NCBI RefSeq assembly: GCF_003217575.1
Contig: NZ_QJTC01000007.1
Location: 1-64,000, forward strand
Origin: Xylophilus ampelinus
Lineage (GTDB): Bacteria; Pseudomonadota; Gammaproteobacteria; Burkholderiales; Burkholderiaceae_C
DNA length: 64,000 bases
Direction: 5' to 3'
Part shown: positions 16,547-26,687 of the stretch, in pieces
Layout: each line of letters starts with the position of its first letter
Position numbering within the stretch: the stretch's first letter is position 1
Notes under the pieces: generated by a model
The model's input: the letters and a program-made list of their open reading frames with translations, nothing else
Databases searched by the model: none
What the model was told of the DNA's origin: nothing
Position numbers and translations under genes: made by a program

Positions 16547-17224
16547 TCAGCGCTCGTGCCCCGGCGCGGGGGCGGTCGGGACGGCACGCGGCGTCGGCAC
16601 CATGATGCCGCGGACCCGGCCGTGCAGGTTGGCCACCTGGTCGTAGTTGTCGTAGTCCATGCCGTCGCCGGTGAACTGGTCCTGGCCGCGGGTCAGCACC
16701 ACCGGCTTGTGGGATTTCACCCGCTCGGTCTCGGTGAAGGCGTGCAGGAATTCGCTGCGGAACTGCATCTGCGGGACCGGCTGGCCCCGCGCGTCGGTGG
16801 TGGCCTCGCGGGTCACGACGGCGTTGCCGAAGAGCTGCACCTCCGAGCCGTCGCCGTTGCTGAGCGCGGTGTTGGCGGTGGCGACGGTCAGCTTGCCGTC
16901 CTTGCTGAACGAGCGGATCCGCGGCTTGTCGATTTCCAGCGTGTCGGTGTCGGGGTAGTGGCGACCCTCGGTGCCGAAAATCTCGCTGGTCAGCTTGCCG
17001 TCCTTGTCGAAGTTGCGGACGGCGAAGTCGCGCATGAAGTAGTCGGGCTCGTGGCGCACCGGCCGCTCGGGCTCGGCCACCGCGGGCGGCGGCGTGCTGC
17101 GTACCAGCCAATAGCTGCCGAGCGCCAACAGTCCCATCAGTAGCACCGGCAGGTAGATGGAGGCACGGTCGAGCGCGGTGCGCAGCGCGGCGACGGGCTT
17201 GAAGCTTCGGCGTGCCGCGTTCAC
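16547..17224 (-). CDS. lptC: LptC, LPS export system component
   Basis: The protein has 225 residues from a GTG at 17224. A single N-terminal membrane anchor (ASIYLPVLLMGLLALGSYWLV) is followed by a periplasmic beta-jellyroll (DYFMRDFAVRNFDKDGKLTS, DTLEIDKPRIRSFSKDGKL, GNAVVTREAT, LSNGDGSEVQLFG). It relays LPS from LptBFG to LptA. It follows kdsC by 22 bp as in the classic kdsD-kdsC-lptC-lptA-lptB order. However, lptA and lptB are not downstream; a divergent-function dehydrogenase is. The proline- and alanine-rich end is longer than usual. Confidence 0.88.
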   Translation of the reverse strand: MNAARRSFKPVAALRTALDRASIYLPVLLMGLLALGSYWLVRSTPPPAVAEPERPVRHEPDYFMRDFAVRNFDKDGKLTSEIFGTEGRHYPDTDTLEIDKPRIRSFSKDGKLTVATANTALSNGDGSEVQLFGNAVVTREATTDARGQPVPQMQFRSEFLHAFTETERVKSHKPVVLTRGQDQFTGDGMDYDNYDQVANLHGRVRGIMVPTPRAVPTAPAPGHER

Positions 17225-17246
17225 CGGGCGGCCTCCGGCCGGCGCG

Positions 17247-17861
17247 TCAATGCGCGTACTCCTGCAGCAGGGCGTCGTAGCGGCCGGTGGCGGCCAGCAG
17301 CAGGTCGCAGCATTCGCGCACCGCGCCGTGGCCGGCGGTGGCCCGGGTCACGTGGTGGGCGACGGCCAGCAGCTCGACATGGGCGCCGCACGGTGCGCAG
17401 GCGAAGGCGGCGCGGCGCAGCACCGGCAGGTCGGGCCAGTCGTCGCCCATCGCCGCGGCCTGGTGCCAGCCCAGGCCGAGCGCTTCGAGCGTCGCCTGCG
17501 CCGCCGGCCGCTTGTCCTCGGTGCCGAAATGCGCATGCGCGATGCCGAGAGCCGCCAGCCGCGCCCGCAGCGGCCGCGAGTCCCGCGCGGTGACGACGGC
17601 CGGCACGATGCCCGCCCGCTGCAGCAGCTTCAGGCCGTGACCGTCGAGCGTGTTGAAGCGCTTGATCGTCTCACCTCCGCCGCGCGGATCGGCCTCGGGA
17701 AACTCGGTGAAGTACAGCCCCCCGTCGGTCAGCACGCCGTCCACGTCGAAGAAGGCGACCCGCACCTCCTGCGCCCGCAGCAGCAACTCGGGCGCCCAGC
17801 GCTGCGCTGGCGTGATCGGAGGCAAGGAATCGAGAGGGGGCATTGCGTGCATATCAGCCAT
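17247..17861 (-). CDS. kdsC: KdsC, Kdo-8-phosphate phosphatase
   Basis: The protein has 204 residues of the HAD family (C0 type). Motif I is FFDVDGVLTDGGLYF (about residues 37-51). The signature ETIKRFNTLDGHGLKLL, motif II AVVTAR and motif III/IV MGDDWPDLPVL follow. It makes free Kdo for lipopolysaccharide. Starts at 17861 (MADMHAM) or a few codons later are all possible. The gap to kdsD is filled by a repeat element, so a separate promoter or transcript processing is possible. Confidence 0.92.
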   Translation of the reverse strand: MADMHAMPPLDSLPPITPAQRWAPELLLRAQEVRVAFFDVDGVLTDGGLYFTEFPEADPRGGGETIKRFNTLDGHGLKLLQRAGIVPAVVTARDSRPLRARLAALGIAHAHFGTEDKRPAAQATLEALGLGWHQAAAMGDDWPDLPVLRRAAFACAPCGAHVELLAVAHHVTRATAGHGAVRECCDLLLAATGRYDALLQEYAH

Positions 17862-17882
17862 GAACCGCCCAAAAGAGGCGCG

Positions 17883-17981
17883 GCATTCGTTTCAGGACGA
17901 CCGCGGATCCGGCTCCGCCGGTCCGCCGGCCGTGCCCCCTGCAAGGGGGTGGGCGAAGACACGCAGTGCGCAGCCTGGGGG
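17883..17981 (-). repeat. Two-hairpin interspersed repeat, copy C
   Basis: On the minus strand the kdsD stop TGA is followed at once by CCCCCAGGCTGCGCACTG, then CGTGTCTTCGCCCACCCCCT with the GGGGGC arm, then GGCGGACCGGCGGAGCCGG. It has the same layout as the copies after dnaA and rutC. Confidence 0.8.
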
Positions 17982-18983
17982 TCATATCACCTTCGCCCGC
18001 AGCAGGTCGCCGATGTGCGCCACGCCCACCAGCACGCCGTCGGCATCGGCCACCAGCACGCTGGTGATGCGGTGCTCTTCCATCCGTTCGGCGGCATCCA
18101 CCGCCAGGGCGGTCGGGGCGATGGTGCGGGGCCGGGCGTGCATCACCTCGGCCGCGCTCAGCGCCCGCAGGTCGGCGCCGGTCTCCACCAGGCGGCGCAG
18201 GTCGCCGTCGGTGAAGACGCCCAGCACCCGGCGGTCGGCGTCGACCACCGCCGCGGCGCCCAGGCCCTTGGCGCTCATCTCGCGCATCAGCACCGCCAGC
18301 GGCGTGTCGGGCAGCACCGCGGGCACCGCGTCGCCGGTGCGCATCACGTCCGATACGTGGGTCAGCAGCTTGCGGCCCAGCGCGCCACCCGGGTGGGAGC
18401 GCGCGAAATCCTCGGCCCTGAAGCCGCGCGCCTCCAGCAGCACGACCGCCAGGGCGTCGCCGAGGGCGGCCTGCGCGGTGGTGCTGGCGGTCGGCGCCAG
18501 GTTGAGCGGGCAGGCTTCTTTCTCGACGCCGCTGTCGAGCACCCAGTCGGCATGCCGGGCCAGGGTGGAGCCCAGGCCGCCGGTCATCGCGACCAGGGGC
18601 GTGCCCATGCGCTTGACCACCGGCAGGATGCCCGCCAGCTCGGCCACCTCGCCGCTGTTGGAGATGGCCAGCACCACGTCCTGGCCGGTGATCATGCCCA
18701 GGTCGCCGTGATTGGCTTCGGCCGGATGCACGAACATCGCCGGCGTGCCGGTCGAGGCGAGCGTCGCCGCGATCTTGCGGCCGATGTGGCCGCTCTTGCC
18801 CATGCCCATCACCACCACACGGCCGGTGCACCGCAGCACCAGCTGCACCACCTGCGGAAAATGCTCGCCCAGACGCGCCTTCAGCCCGGTGACGGCCGCG
18901 GCTTCGATGTCGAGGGTGTCGCGGGCCAGGCGCAGCGCCGCGTCGGCATCGAAGGCGAGCAGGGACGGGACGGCAGAAGTCAT
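17982..18983 (-). CDS. kdsD: KdsD, arabinose-5-phosphate isomerase
   Basis: The protein has 333 residues. The sugar-isomerase domain (residues about 35-180) has GRVVVMGMGKSGHIGRKIAATLASTGTPA, FVHPAEANHGDLGMI and ISNSGEVAEL. Two CBS domains follow (HVSDVMRTGDAVP; AAEVMHARPRTI). It converts ribulose-5-phosphate to arabinose-5-phosphate, the first step of Kdo synthesis. The ATG at 18983 (MTSAVPSLLAFD) was chosen; MGRM nine bases upstream is an alternative. It heads the kdsD-kdsC-lptC cluster and is divergent from the kef-type gene. Confidence 0.94.
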   Translation of the reverse strand: MTSAVPSLLAFDADAALRLARDTLDIEAAAVTGLKARLGEHFPQVVQLVLRCTGRVVVMGMGKSGHIGRKIAATLASTGTPAMFVHPAEANHGDLGMITGQDVVLAISNSGEVAELAGILPVVKRMGTPLVAMTGGLGSTLARHADWVLDSGVEKEACPLNLAPTASTTAQAALGDALAVVLLEARGFRAEDFARSHPGGALGRKLLTHVSDVMRTGDAVPAVLPDTPLAVLMREMSAKGLGAAAVVDADRRVLGVFTDGDLRRLVETGADLRALSAAEVMHARPRTIAPTALAVDAAERMEEHRITSVLVADADGVLVGVAHIGDLLRAKVI

Positions 18984-19069
18984 CCGCCCCATTTTATCGG
19001 CCGGGTTCTTGCGCCATGTTTCGGCGCGCCGGGAGACCCGGGCCGGCACCGTGCTTGCTAGCATCCGGC

Positions 19070-21058
19070 ATGTCGTCGCTCGCCCTCACCCTGCTCTACC
19101 TGCTGGCCGCCGTGGTGGGCGTGGTGGCGTGCCGCAGCCTCAAGCTGCCGCCGATGCTGGGCTACCTGGCCGCGGGCGTGCTGATCGGGCCGCACGCGCT
19201 GGCCCTGGCGCAGAACTCCGAGGGCGTACGCCACCTGGGCGAATTCGGCGTGGTGTTCCTGATGTTCGCCATCGGCCTGGAGTTCAGCCTGCCCAAGCTG
19301 CGGGCGATGCGCCGCCACGTGTTCGGCCTGGGGCTGGCGCAGGTGGCGCTGACGATGGCGGTGGCCATCGGCGGCATCCTGCTGCTGGCGTTGTGGGTGC
19401 CGGCGCCCTGGCGCGTGGGCTGGCAGACCGCGGTGGCGCTGGCCGGCGCGCTGGCGATGAGCAGCACCGCGATCGTCGTCAAGCTGATGGCCGAGCGGCT
19501 GGAGCTGGAGACCGAACACGGCAAGCGTGTGATGGGCATCCTGCTGTTCCAGGACCTGGCGGTGGTGCCGCTGCTGGTGCTGATCCCGGCGCTGGGCTCG
19601 TCGCCCGAGCGGCTGCTGATCGAGGTCGGTATCGCGACGGCCAAGGCCACCGTGCTGGTCACGCTGCTGCTGGTGGGCGGCCAGCGGATGATGCGCTGGT
19701 GGCTCACCATCGTGGCGCGGCGGCGCAGCGAGGAGCTGTTCATGCTCAACCTGCTGCTGATCACTCTGGGCCTGGCCTGGATCACCGAGAGTGCGGGCCT
19801 CTCGCTGGCGCTAGGCGCGTTCGTGGCCGGCATGCTGGTGTCCGAGACCGAGTTCAAGCACCAGGTCGAGTCCGACATCCGGCCGTTCCACGACGTGCTG
19901 CTGGGCCTCTTCTTCATCACCATCGGGATGATGCTCGACTGGCACATCCTGCTCGACCGCTGGGGCGTCGTGCTGGCGCTGCTGCTGATTCCGCTGGCGC
20001 TGAAGCTGGCGCTGATCACGCTGCTGGCGCGGTGGCTTGGCGCATCGGCCGGGGTGTCGCTGCGCACCGGCCTGTACCTGGCGCAGGCGGGCGAGTTCGG
20101 CTTCGTGCTGCTGTCGCTGGCGCAGGACCGCGACCTGGTCTCGCCCGAACTGCTGAACCCGGTTCTGGCTTCCATGGTGCTGTCGATGCTGACCGCGCCG
20201 TTCCTGATCCAGCACAGCAACCGCATCGTGATGAAGCTGGTCTCGAGCGAATGGCTGCAGCAGTCGCTGCAGATGACCAGCATCGCCCGCAAGTCGATCA
20301 ACGCCAACAAGCACGTGATCATCTGCGGCTACGGCCGCTGCGGCCAGAACCTGGCGCGGATGCTGGAGCGGGAGGGCATCGCCTCGATCGCGCTCGACCT
20401 CGACCCCGACCGAGTGCGCCAGGCCGCCGCCGCCGGCGATGCGGTGGCCTTCGGCGACGCCACCCGGCTGCAGGCGCTGATGGCCGCCGGGCTGGCCCGC
20501 GCCAGCGCGGTGGTGATCACCTACCTGGACGTGAACGGTGCGCTGCGCATCTTGGAACATGCCCGTACCCATGCACCGCAGGTGCCGGTGGTCGTGCGCA
20601 CCCAGGACGACCACGACCTGGAACGGCTGCAGCAGGCCGGCGCCACCGAGGTGGTGCCCGAGGCGATCGAAGGGTCGCTGATGCTGGCAAGCCACGCGCT
20701 GGCCCTTGTGGGCGTGCCGATGCGCCGGGTGATCCGGGTGGTGCAGGACCAGCGCGACGCGCGCTACGACCTGCTGCGTGGCTATTTCCACGGTGCGGAC
20801 GACGACGGCGCCCACGACCGCGACACGGAGCGCCTCGCGCCCTGCACCCTGCCGGACGACGTGGCCGCTGTCGGCCGCCTGCTGGGCGCGGTGGCGCTGG
20901 AGACGGTGGGCGTTCGTGTGGTCGGCATCCGCCGCGCCGACGGCCACACCGTGGTGCCCGCTGCCGACACCCCGGTGCAGGCGGGCGACACCCTGGTCCT
21001 GTCGGGCCGGCCGCAGGCGCTGGCCCTGGCCGAAGAGCTGCTGCTGCGGCGGCGCTGA
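19070..21058 (+). CDS. Kef-type monovalent cation:proton antiporter (CPA2)
   Basis: The protein has 662 residues. About twelve membrane segments (residues 1-385) include GYLAAGVLIGPHALAL, GVVFLMFAIGLEFSL and FQDLAVVPLLVLIPALG. A cytosolic TrkA-N domain (VIICGYGRCGQNLARML, about residues 410-530) has the GxGxxG nucleotide site. The C-terminal TrkA-C (VGVRVVGIRRADGHTVVPA) completes the YbaL/KefB architecture. Such proteins move K+ or Na+ against H+. Glutathione gating cannot be confirmed. It is divergent from kdsD with an 86-bp gap. It was not assigned a symbol because KefB, KefC and YbaL look alike at this level. Confidence 0.9.
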   Translation: MSSLALTLLYLLAAVVGVVACRSLKLPPMLGYLAAGVLIGPHALALAQNSEGVRHLGEFGVVFLMFAIGLEFSLPKLRAMRRHVFGLGLAQVALTMAVAIGGILLLALWVPAPWRVGWQTAVALAGALAMSSTAIVVKLMAERLELETEHGKRVMGILLFQDLAVVPLLVLIPALGSSPERLLIEVGIATAKATVLVTLLLVGGQRMMRWWLTIVARRRSEELFMLNLLLITLGLAWITESAGLSLALGAFVAGMLVSETEFKHQVESDIRPFHDVLLGLFFITIGMMLDWHILLDRWGVVLALLLIPLALKLALITLLARWLGASAGVSLRTGLYLAQAGEFGFVLLSLAQDRDLVSPELLNPVLASMVLSMLTAPFLIQHSNRIVMKLVSSEWLQQSLQMTSIARKSINANKHVIICGYGRCGQNLARMLEREGIASIALDLDPDRVRQAAAAGDAVAFGDATRLQALMAAGLARASAVVITYLDVNGALRILEHARTHAPQVPVVVRTQDDHDLERLQQAGATEVVPEAIEGSLMLASHALALVGVPMRRVIRVVQDQRDARYDLLRGYFHGADDDGAHDRDTERLAPCTLPDDVAAVGRLLGAVALETVGVRVVGIRRADGHTVVPAADTPVQAGDTLVLSGRPQALALAEELLLRRR

Positions 21059-21101
21059 ACCGGCCGCGCGATCGAGCCGCGCGGCAGGCTCTCCCACACC
21101 T

Positions 21102-23738
21102 TCAGGTCCAGAACTTCTCCAGCGCCGCCACCGGTGCCGGCCGGCCGAACAGGTAGCCCTGCAGGTACTCGCAGCCGCTGGCCAGCAGGTAGTCGCGCTG
21201 GCCTTCGGTCTCCACACCCTCGGCCACCACCCGCAGGCCCAGGCTGCGGGCCAGCCGCACGATGGTGCCGGCGATGGCCGCGTCGTGCGGATCGGTGAGG
21301 ATGCCGCACACGAACGACTGGTCGATCTTGAGCGTGTCGAGCGGCAGCCGCTTCAGGTAGCTGAGCGACGAATACCCGGTACCGAAATCGTCCAGCGCCA
21401 GCGCGATGCCCACCGTCTTCAACGCCAGCATCTTCGCCACCGTGTCCTGAACGTCGTGCAGCAGCAGGCTCTCGGTCAGCTCCAGCTTCAGGCGGCGCGG
21501 GTCGGCGCCGGCGCGCTCCACCGTCTCGATCAGCTGCTGCACGAAGTGCGGATGCCGGAATTCGCAGGCGCTGACGTTCACCGCGATCGTCAGCTGCCGG
21601 GTGCGCGCGTCCTGTTCCCACACCACCAACTGGCGGCAGGCTTCCTCCACCACCTGGCGGCCCAGCATCACGATCAGGCCGGTCTGCTCGGCCACCGGGA
21701 TGAAGTCGGCCGGCGACACCATGCCGCGCTGCGGATGCGGCCAGCGCACCAGCGCCTCCACCCCCACCAGAGCGCCCGCGCGGTCGACCACCGGCTGGTA
21801 GACCAGCACCAGCGCCCGCTGGGCCAGCGCCTGCCGCAGGTCGGACTCGAGCCGCAGCCGCTTCGATACAGCCTCGAGCATCTTCGGATCGAAGAAGCTG
21901 CAGGTGTTGCGGCCCGACGCCTTGGATTCGTACATCGCCAGGTCGGCGCGCTTGAGCAGTTCGTCGACCGGCAGCAGATGGTCCTGGAACAGCACGATGC
22001 CGATGCTGGGCGTGCAGAGCACGTCGGCCTGGTCGGCCGCATGCGGCATGCGCAGCGACTGCAGCACCGCCTGCGCCATCGCCTCGGCCTGCTGCCGGGC
22101 ATGGGCCAGATCGCTCGACAGGCCCTCCAGCAACAGCACGAATTCGTCGCCGCCCAGCCGGGCCACGGTGTCGTGCGGCCGCGCGCAGCCGCGCAGCCGC
22201 TGCGCCACCTGCTGCAGCAGCTGGTCGCCGAACTCGTGGCCCAGGGTGTCGTTGAGGTCCTTGAAGTTGTCCAGATCCAGCAGCAGTACCGCGCCCGAGC
22301 GCCCCAGCTGCGAACTGTCTGCCAGCGCCTGCTGCAGCCGGTCGATCATGCTGCGCCGATTGGGCAGGCCGGTCAGTTCGTCCTGGAACGCCAACTGCTC
22401 GATCCGCGCATCGGCCTTCTTGCGATCGGTGATGTTGCGGCCGATGCCGCGGTAGCCCACGAAGGCGCCGTCTGGCCCGTGTACCGGCGTGCCGCTGATC
22501 GAGATCCAGTGCGGCATGCCGTCTTCGCCCTCGACCGCCATCTCGAAATCCTGGAACACCTCGTGCGATTCCATCTGCTGGCGCAGCGCCCGGCGGCGCG
22601 TCTCGCTCACCCTGATCGCGGGCAGCTCCCAGGCGCTCAACCCCTGGTAGGCCCGGCCGTTGGTGCCGGTGCTGCGCAGAATGCCGCCGTCGATGCGGGT
22701 CATGCGCAGCTGCGCGTCCTGCTCCCAGTACCAGTCGGACGAAAGTTCGCTCAGCCGGCGCCAGCGCGCCTCGCTCTCGCGCAGGCCCAGCTCGGCGATC
22801 ACCCGCTCCGACTGCGCCCGACGCGCCTCCACCAGCTGGCCGACGGTGATCACCAGCGGCTGCAGGAAATCGACATCGTCCTGGTCGTAGCCGCCCTGCC
22901 GGTTGGCCACGCCGACGAAGGCCACCAGCCGCCCCGACGCATGCACCGGCAGGCCCAGGAACGCGTCGAGCGGCGCATGGCCCGGCGGCAGGCCGCCGCT
23001 GCGCGGATCGCTCGGCGGTGTGTTGGAGATCACCGCCTCGCCGGTCACCAGCGCCGCGCCGAAGAGCGTGTCGAGGTTGTTGAACAGCATGCCGGTCTGG
23101 GCATGCCGCGCCACGGCCGCGCGGGTGGGGTCGTCCCAGCTGATGTCGGTGAGCGCGTAGCAGCGCAGATAGGGCTTGTCCTGCAGGTCGTACAGCACCT
23201 CGGCGATCAGGCCGTAGCCGCTACGGGTGAGTTGCAGGAAATCCTCCAGCAGCGCGTCGAAGGCGGCTCCCGGAGCATCGGCCACCAGGAAGTTGGAGTG
23301 CGCCCTCAGGATCGCCTGCAGCAGCTGGTTCTGCCGGGCCACCCGCTCGTTGACCCGCACGGAGCGTGTCTGTGCCTGGCGCCGTGCGACCGCGGTGCCC
23401 ACCTGGTGGGCCAGCACGTCGAGGTAGCCCCCGCTGCCGTCGAAGACCAGATAGTCGTCGAAACCGTGGTCGAGCGCCCGCGCCGCCACCGCCTCGTCGC
23501 CCTCTTCCACCCCGATCAACAGCGCGGCATCGGGTGCGGCCGCCGCCAGGTCGAAGGCGCTGCCGTCGGGCAGCAGATGGCGCACCACCACCGCCTCGAC
23601 CGGGCCCGCCGCCAGCACCTCCCGCGCGGCGGCCAGGTTCACCGCCGTGCGTACCACCGCGCCCGCCGGACCCAGGGCGTGGTCCAGCCGGGCCGCGCGT
23701 GCCAGTTCGTTCTCAATCACCAGAACCGTATACGCCAT
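21102..23738 (-). CDS. Multidomain GGDEF-EAL c-di-GMP protein with degenerate receiver
   Basis: The protein has 878 residues from the ATG at 23738. The order is a receiver-like domain (1-115), GAF (about 150-320), PAS (about 335-455, with [31 protein letters not shown]), GGDEF (about 460-625, intact [11 protein letters not shown]) and EAL (635-878, with [38 protein letters not shown]). Both catalytic signatures look intact, so cyclase and phosphodiesterase activity are both possible. In the receiver the expected phospho-acceptor position reads [10 protein letters not shown], with Arg in place of Asp, so it is probably not phosphorylated. It lies convergent to the antiporter gene and divergent from apt. 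Confidence 0.92.
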   Translation of the reverse strand: MAYTVLVIENELARAARLDHALGPAGAVVRTAVNLAAAREVLAAGPVEAVVVRHLLPDGSAFDLAAAAPDAALLIGVEEGDEAVAARALDHGFDDYLVFDGSGGYLDVLAHQVGTAVARRQAQTRSVRVNERVARQNQLLQAILRAHSNFLVADAPGAAFDALLEDFLQLTRSGYGLIAEVLYDLQDKPYLRCYALTDISWDDPTRAAVARHAQTGMLFNNLDTLFGAALVTGEAVISNTPPSDPRSGGLPPGHAPLDAFLGLPVHASGRLVAFVGVANRQGGYDQDDVDFLQPLVITVGQLVEARRAQSERVIAELGLRESEARWRRLSELSSDWYWEQDAQLRMTRIDGGILRSTGTNGRAYQGLSAWELPAIRVSETRRRALRQQMESHEVFQDFEMAVEGEDGMPHWISISGTPVHGPDGAFVGYRGIGRNITDRKKADARIEQLAFQDELTGLPNRRSMIDRLQQALADSSQLGRSGAVLLLDLDNFKDLNDTLGHEFGDQLLQQVAQRLRGCARPHDTVARLGGDEFVLLLEGLSSDLAHARQQAEAMAQAVLQSLRMPHAADQADVLCTPSIGIVLFQDHLLPVDELLKRADLAMYESKASGRNTCSFFDPKMLEAVSKRLRLESDLRQALAQRALVLVYQPVVDRAGALVGVEALVRWPHPQRGMVSPADFIPVAEQTGLIVMLGRQVVEEACRQLVVWEQDARTRQLTIAVNVSACEFRHPHFVQQLIETVERAGADPRRLKLELTESLLLHDVQDTVAKMLALKTVGIALALDDFGTGYSSLSYLKRLPLDTLKIDQSFVCGILTDPHDAAIAGTIVRLARSLGLRVVAEGVETEGQRDYLLASGCEYLQGYLFGRPAPVAALEKFWT

Positions 23739-23886
23739 CGTGTGCAGGAGAAGGCTGAACGTGGGCCCCGAGAGGGACAATCCACCAATCATTATGAGCG
23801 CGCCGGCGATGATTTGTAATTTTATCCGGCTTAACTTTACAACCACCGAATTCCACAGCGGTCGTGTCCCGGCCGATGACCCATCC

Positions 23887-24441
23887 ATGCACGATCTGCA
23901 CGTCCACGACTACCTCCGCCGCCATATTCGAACCGTGCCCGACTGGCCCGCGCCGGGCGTACAGTTTCGTGACATCACCCCGCTGCTGCAGGATCCGAAG
24001 GTGTTCCGGGTACTGGTCGACGCCTTCGTGCACCGCTACATGGACCGGGCGATGCGCCCCGACGTGGTGGCCGGCCTGGACGCGCGAGGCTTCATCCTGG
24101 GCGCCGTGATCGCCTACGAGCTCAACATAGGCTTCGTGCCGATCCGCAAGAAGGGCAAGCTGCCCTTCACCACCGTCGCCGAGACCTACGAACTGGAATA
24201 CGGCAGCGCCACCGTCGAGCTGCATGCGGACGCGGTCCAGCCCGGCGACCGGGTGTTGCTGGTCGACGACCTGATCGCCACCGGCGGCACCATGATGGCG
24301 GGCAAGAACCTGCTGGAGCGCCTGGGCGCGGTGGTGCTCGAGGGCGCCGCGATCGTCGACCTGCCACAGCTGGGCGGTTCCGACCGGCTGCGCGCCGCCG
24401 GCCTGCCGCTGTTCACTCTGGTGGATTTCAACGCCGGCTGA
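23887..24441 (+). CDS. apt: Adenine phosphoribosyltransferase
   Basis: The protein has 184 residues from the ATG at 23887. It has the N-terminal hood ([21 protein letters not shown]), the flexible-loop segment [20 protein letters not shown] and the PRPP-binding motif [14 protein letters not shown]. It salvages adenine with PRPP to AMP. The frame is open upstream, but this start fits the family. It is divergent from the GGDEF-EAL gene over about 150 bp. Confidence 0.94.
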   Translation: MHDLHVHDYLRRHIRTVPDWPAPGVQFRDITPLLQDPKVFRVLVDAFVHRYMDRAMRPDVVAGLDARGFILGAVIAYELNIGFVPIRKKGKLPFTTVAETYELEYGSATVELHADAVQPGDRVLLVDDLIATGGTMMAGKNLLERLGAVVLEGAAIVDLPQLGGSDRLRAAGLPLFTLVDFNAG

Positions 24442-24502
24442 TGGGCCTGCCACCCGGCCACCGGCGCAGGAAGGGCGCCCCGCGTCGCCAGCAGCGCGCC
24501 AC

Positions 24503-25009
24503 TCAGGTGGCCGCGACGCGGCGGCGGCGGTTGGCCAGCCGCTTGGCCAGCACGCCGCCGGCGGCCAGCGACAGGTTCAAGGCCACGCCCGGCTGGCGGT
24601 GCGTCAGCTCCGAGAACCGCATTGGCGACAGGCCCCAGAGCATGCATGCGCTGCCGGCCTGCACCGTGGCGCTGCGCGGTCGGTGCGAGAAGAAAGCGCC
24701 CTCGCCCACCACAGAGCCCGGCCCGACGATCGCCAGCCGCAGCCGACCCTGGGCGTCTTCCACATGCACGCTCAGGCTGCCCCGTTCGACAAAGTACAGC
24801 GTGCGGTCGGCCGAGCCTTCGGTGAACAGCACCTGGCTCTGTGCGAGCCTGCAGACCTGCAGGTAAGGCGCCAGCACCCGCCAGTCGGCCGCGCTCAACA
24901 AATTCACCATCGCATCGTCACCCGGTGCCGACTCGATCGCGCCGATCAGGCCCTCCAGCTCGAAATCGGCCGAGCCAGCGGGAAAAACGGCGTGGAGACT
25001 CGCATTCAT
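24503..25009 (-). CDS. Stand-alone cyclic-nucleotide-binding domain protein
   Basis: The protein has 168 residues. A cNMP-binding beta-barrel covers about residues 45-145 (LFTEGSADRTLYFVERGSLSV, IVGPGSVVGEGAFFSHRPRSATV). The phosphate-binding cassette reads VGEGAFFSHRPRSATV, close to the GE-A-L-RAA pattern. There is no DNA-binding helix-turn-helix after it; the end is basic (KRLANRRRRVAAT). It might sense cAMP or c-di-GMP, or merely stabilise a partner. It is transcribed towards apt and stands alone. Confidence 0.75.
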   Translation of the reverse strand: MNASLHAVFPAGSADFELEGLIGAIESAPGDDAMVNLLSAADWRVLAPYLQVCRLAQSQVLFTEGSADRTLYFVERGSLSVHVEDAQGRLRLAIVGPGSVVGEGAFFSHRPRSATVQAGSACMLWGLSPMRFSELTHRQPGVALNLSLAAGGVLAKRLANRRRRVAAT

Positions 25010-25125
25010 GGTGGGGCACGGTAACGGTCTGCGGGATTACCCACAAGAGCGCATTACGCCGGGTTACAGATGGCGGATCGCCGGTACTTCTGTAGAAACG
25101 ACCGGTGGTGCCATCCCCGGCGCCG

Positions 25126-26571
25126 TTACTTACCGATACAAAAACGCGAGAAGATGACGCCCAGCAGGTCGTCGGCACCGAATGCGCCGGTGATCGCGTT
25201 CAGCGCGTTCTGGGCAAGCCGTAATTCCTCGGCAAGCAGGTCCAGCGCCCCCGCCTGCGCGGCCGAGTGAGCGGCCGCCTCCGTCAGGTGGCCACCCACC
25301 TGTCGCAGCGCCTGCACATGCCGCTCGCGCGCCAAGTAGAGGCCCTCGGGCGCCGACTGCCAACCGGCGATCTGCAGCAGGCGCCGGCGCAAGGCGTCCA
25401 GACCCTCGCCAGTGAGGGCCGAGACGCGCAGCATGTCGTCGGCCGCGGGCGAGGCGGCGCCTTCCGGCACCGGCAGCGTATCGCCCGGGTCAGCCGCATC
25501 CACCTTGTTCCACAGGTGCAGCACCGGCACCTTTTCCGACACCTTCGTGGCCATGGCCGACGCCACGAGCCGGTCTCCAGCTATGTAATCGATAGCATCG
25601 ACCCGGGTCAGGTCGTGCAGGAACAGCACCGCATCGGCCTTGGCGATCTCGTTCCAGGCGCGGGCGATGCCGATCCGCTCCACCGCGTCGTCGCTGTCGC
25701 GCAGGCCGGCGGTATCGACCACGTGCACCGGCACGCCTTCGATCTGGATCGTCTGCGCCACCTTGTCGCGGGTGGTGCCGGCGATCGGGGTGACGATGGC
25801 CAGTTCGGCCCCGGCGAGCGCGTTGAGCAACGAGGACTTGCCCGCATTGGGCTGCCCGGCGATCACCACCGTGATGCCTTCGCGCAGCAGCGCGCCCTGC
25901 CGCGCCCGCTGCAGCACCTGCGACAGCGTCTGCTCCAGTTTCGATAGCTGACCGTCGGCGTCCGCCTTGCGCAGGAAGTCGATTTCTTCCTCGGGAAAGT
26001 CCAGCGTAGCCTCGACCAGCATCCGCAGGTGGACCAGCGCGTCGCGCAGCGCCCCGATCTCGGCAGAGAACGCGCCGGCCAGCGAGCGGCTGGCGCTGCG
26101 GGCCGCGGCCTCGGTGCTGGCGTCGATCAGGTCGGCCACCGCTTCGGCCTGCGCCAGGTCGAGCTTGTCGTTGAGAAAGGCCCGCTCGGTGAATTCGCCG
26201 GGCCGCGCGAGCCGCAGGCGCGGCAGGCGCGGCCGGCCGGTCGCCGGATCGGTCTCGGCCGCGGCCTCCAGGCAGCGGGCCAGCAGCAGCTGCAGCACCA
26301 CCGGACCGCCGTGGGCCTGCAGCTCCAGCACATGCTCGGCGGTATAGGAATGCGGCGCCGCGAACCGCAGCGCGATGCCCTGGTCGATCGGCTGGCCAGC
26401 CGCGTCGCGAAACGGCACGTAGCAGGCCTCGCGCGCCGGCAGCGCCCGGCCGCAGAGCGCCCGGGCCAGCGCGTCCAGGTCGGCACCGCTGCTGATCCGC
26501 ACGATGCCCACCCCGCCCCGGCCCGGAGCGGTGGCGATGGCGGCGATGGGGTCGTGGCGGTGGTCGTACAT
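25126..26571 (-). CDS. mnmE: MnmE (TrmE), tRNA-modification GTPase
   Basis: The protein has 481 residues from the ATG at 26571. The N-terminal formyl-THF-binding domain reads [21 protein letters not shown]-like, followed by [26 protein letters not shown]. The GTPase domain has G1 [10 protein letters not shown]2 TTRDK, G3 [10 protein letters not shown] and G4 NKVDAADP. The end FCIGK carries the catalytic Cys. It acts with MnmG on tRNA U34. Between G3 and G4 the sequence [11 protein letters not shown] is encoded by a copy of the 17-bp palindrome, an intragenic repeat that adds or replaces residues in the G domain. Confidence 0.96.
   Translation of the reverse strand: MYDHRHDPIAAIATAPGRGGVGIVRISSGADLDALARALCGRALPAREACYVPFRDAAGQPIDQGIALRFAAPHSYTAEHVLELQAHGGPVVLQLLLARCLEAAAETDPATGRPRLPRLRLARPGEFTERAFLNDKLDLAQAEAVADLIDASTEAAARSASRSLAGAFSAEIGALRDALVHLRMLVEATLDFPEEEIDFLRKADADGQLSKLEQTLSQVLQRARQGALLREGITVVIAGQPNAGKSSLLNALAGAELAIVTPIAGTTRDKVAQTIQIEGVPVHVVDTAGLRDSDDAVERIGIARAWNEIAKADAVLFLHDLTRVDAIDYIAGDRLVASAMATKVSEKVPVLHLWNKVDAADPGDTLPVPEGAASPAADDMLRVSALTGEGLDALRRRLLQIAGWQSAPEGLYLARERHVQALRQVGGHLTEAAAHSAAQAGALDLLAEELRLAQNALNAITGAFGADDLLGVIFSRFCIGK
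25580..25596. repeat. 17-bp palindrome GCTAT-N7-ATAGC, copy 4 (inside mnmE)
   Basis: GCTAT, GTAATCG, ATAGC; perfect arms, within the GTPase domain coding sequence. Confidence 0.85.
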
Positions 26572-26591
26572 GGGTCGATTCTCGGCGAGGC

Positions 26592-26630
26592 CATGAAAAA
26601 GCCCCACGCTGCGAGAGGCAAGGTGGGGCG
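26592..26630 (-). terminator. Rho-independent terminator after mqo
   Basis: On the minus strand CGCCCCAC and GTGGGGC arms are followed by TTTTTC. It lies 60-95 bp after the mqo stop and just before mnmE. Confidence 0.75.
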
Positions 26631-26687
26631 TGGTGCGGGCGCACGGCAAACGAAGGCCGGGCCCCGTCCGCTGCTGGCAGGCTGCGG

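Noticed and set aside
20778-23819. A 1013-codon plus-strand frame opposite the GGDEF-EAL gene
   Set aside because: The minus frame has clear domains in order; the plus frame is His/Gln/Arg-rich shadow sequence.
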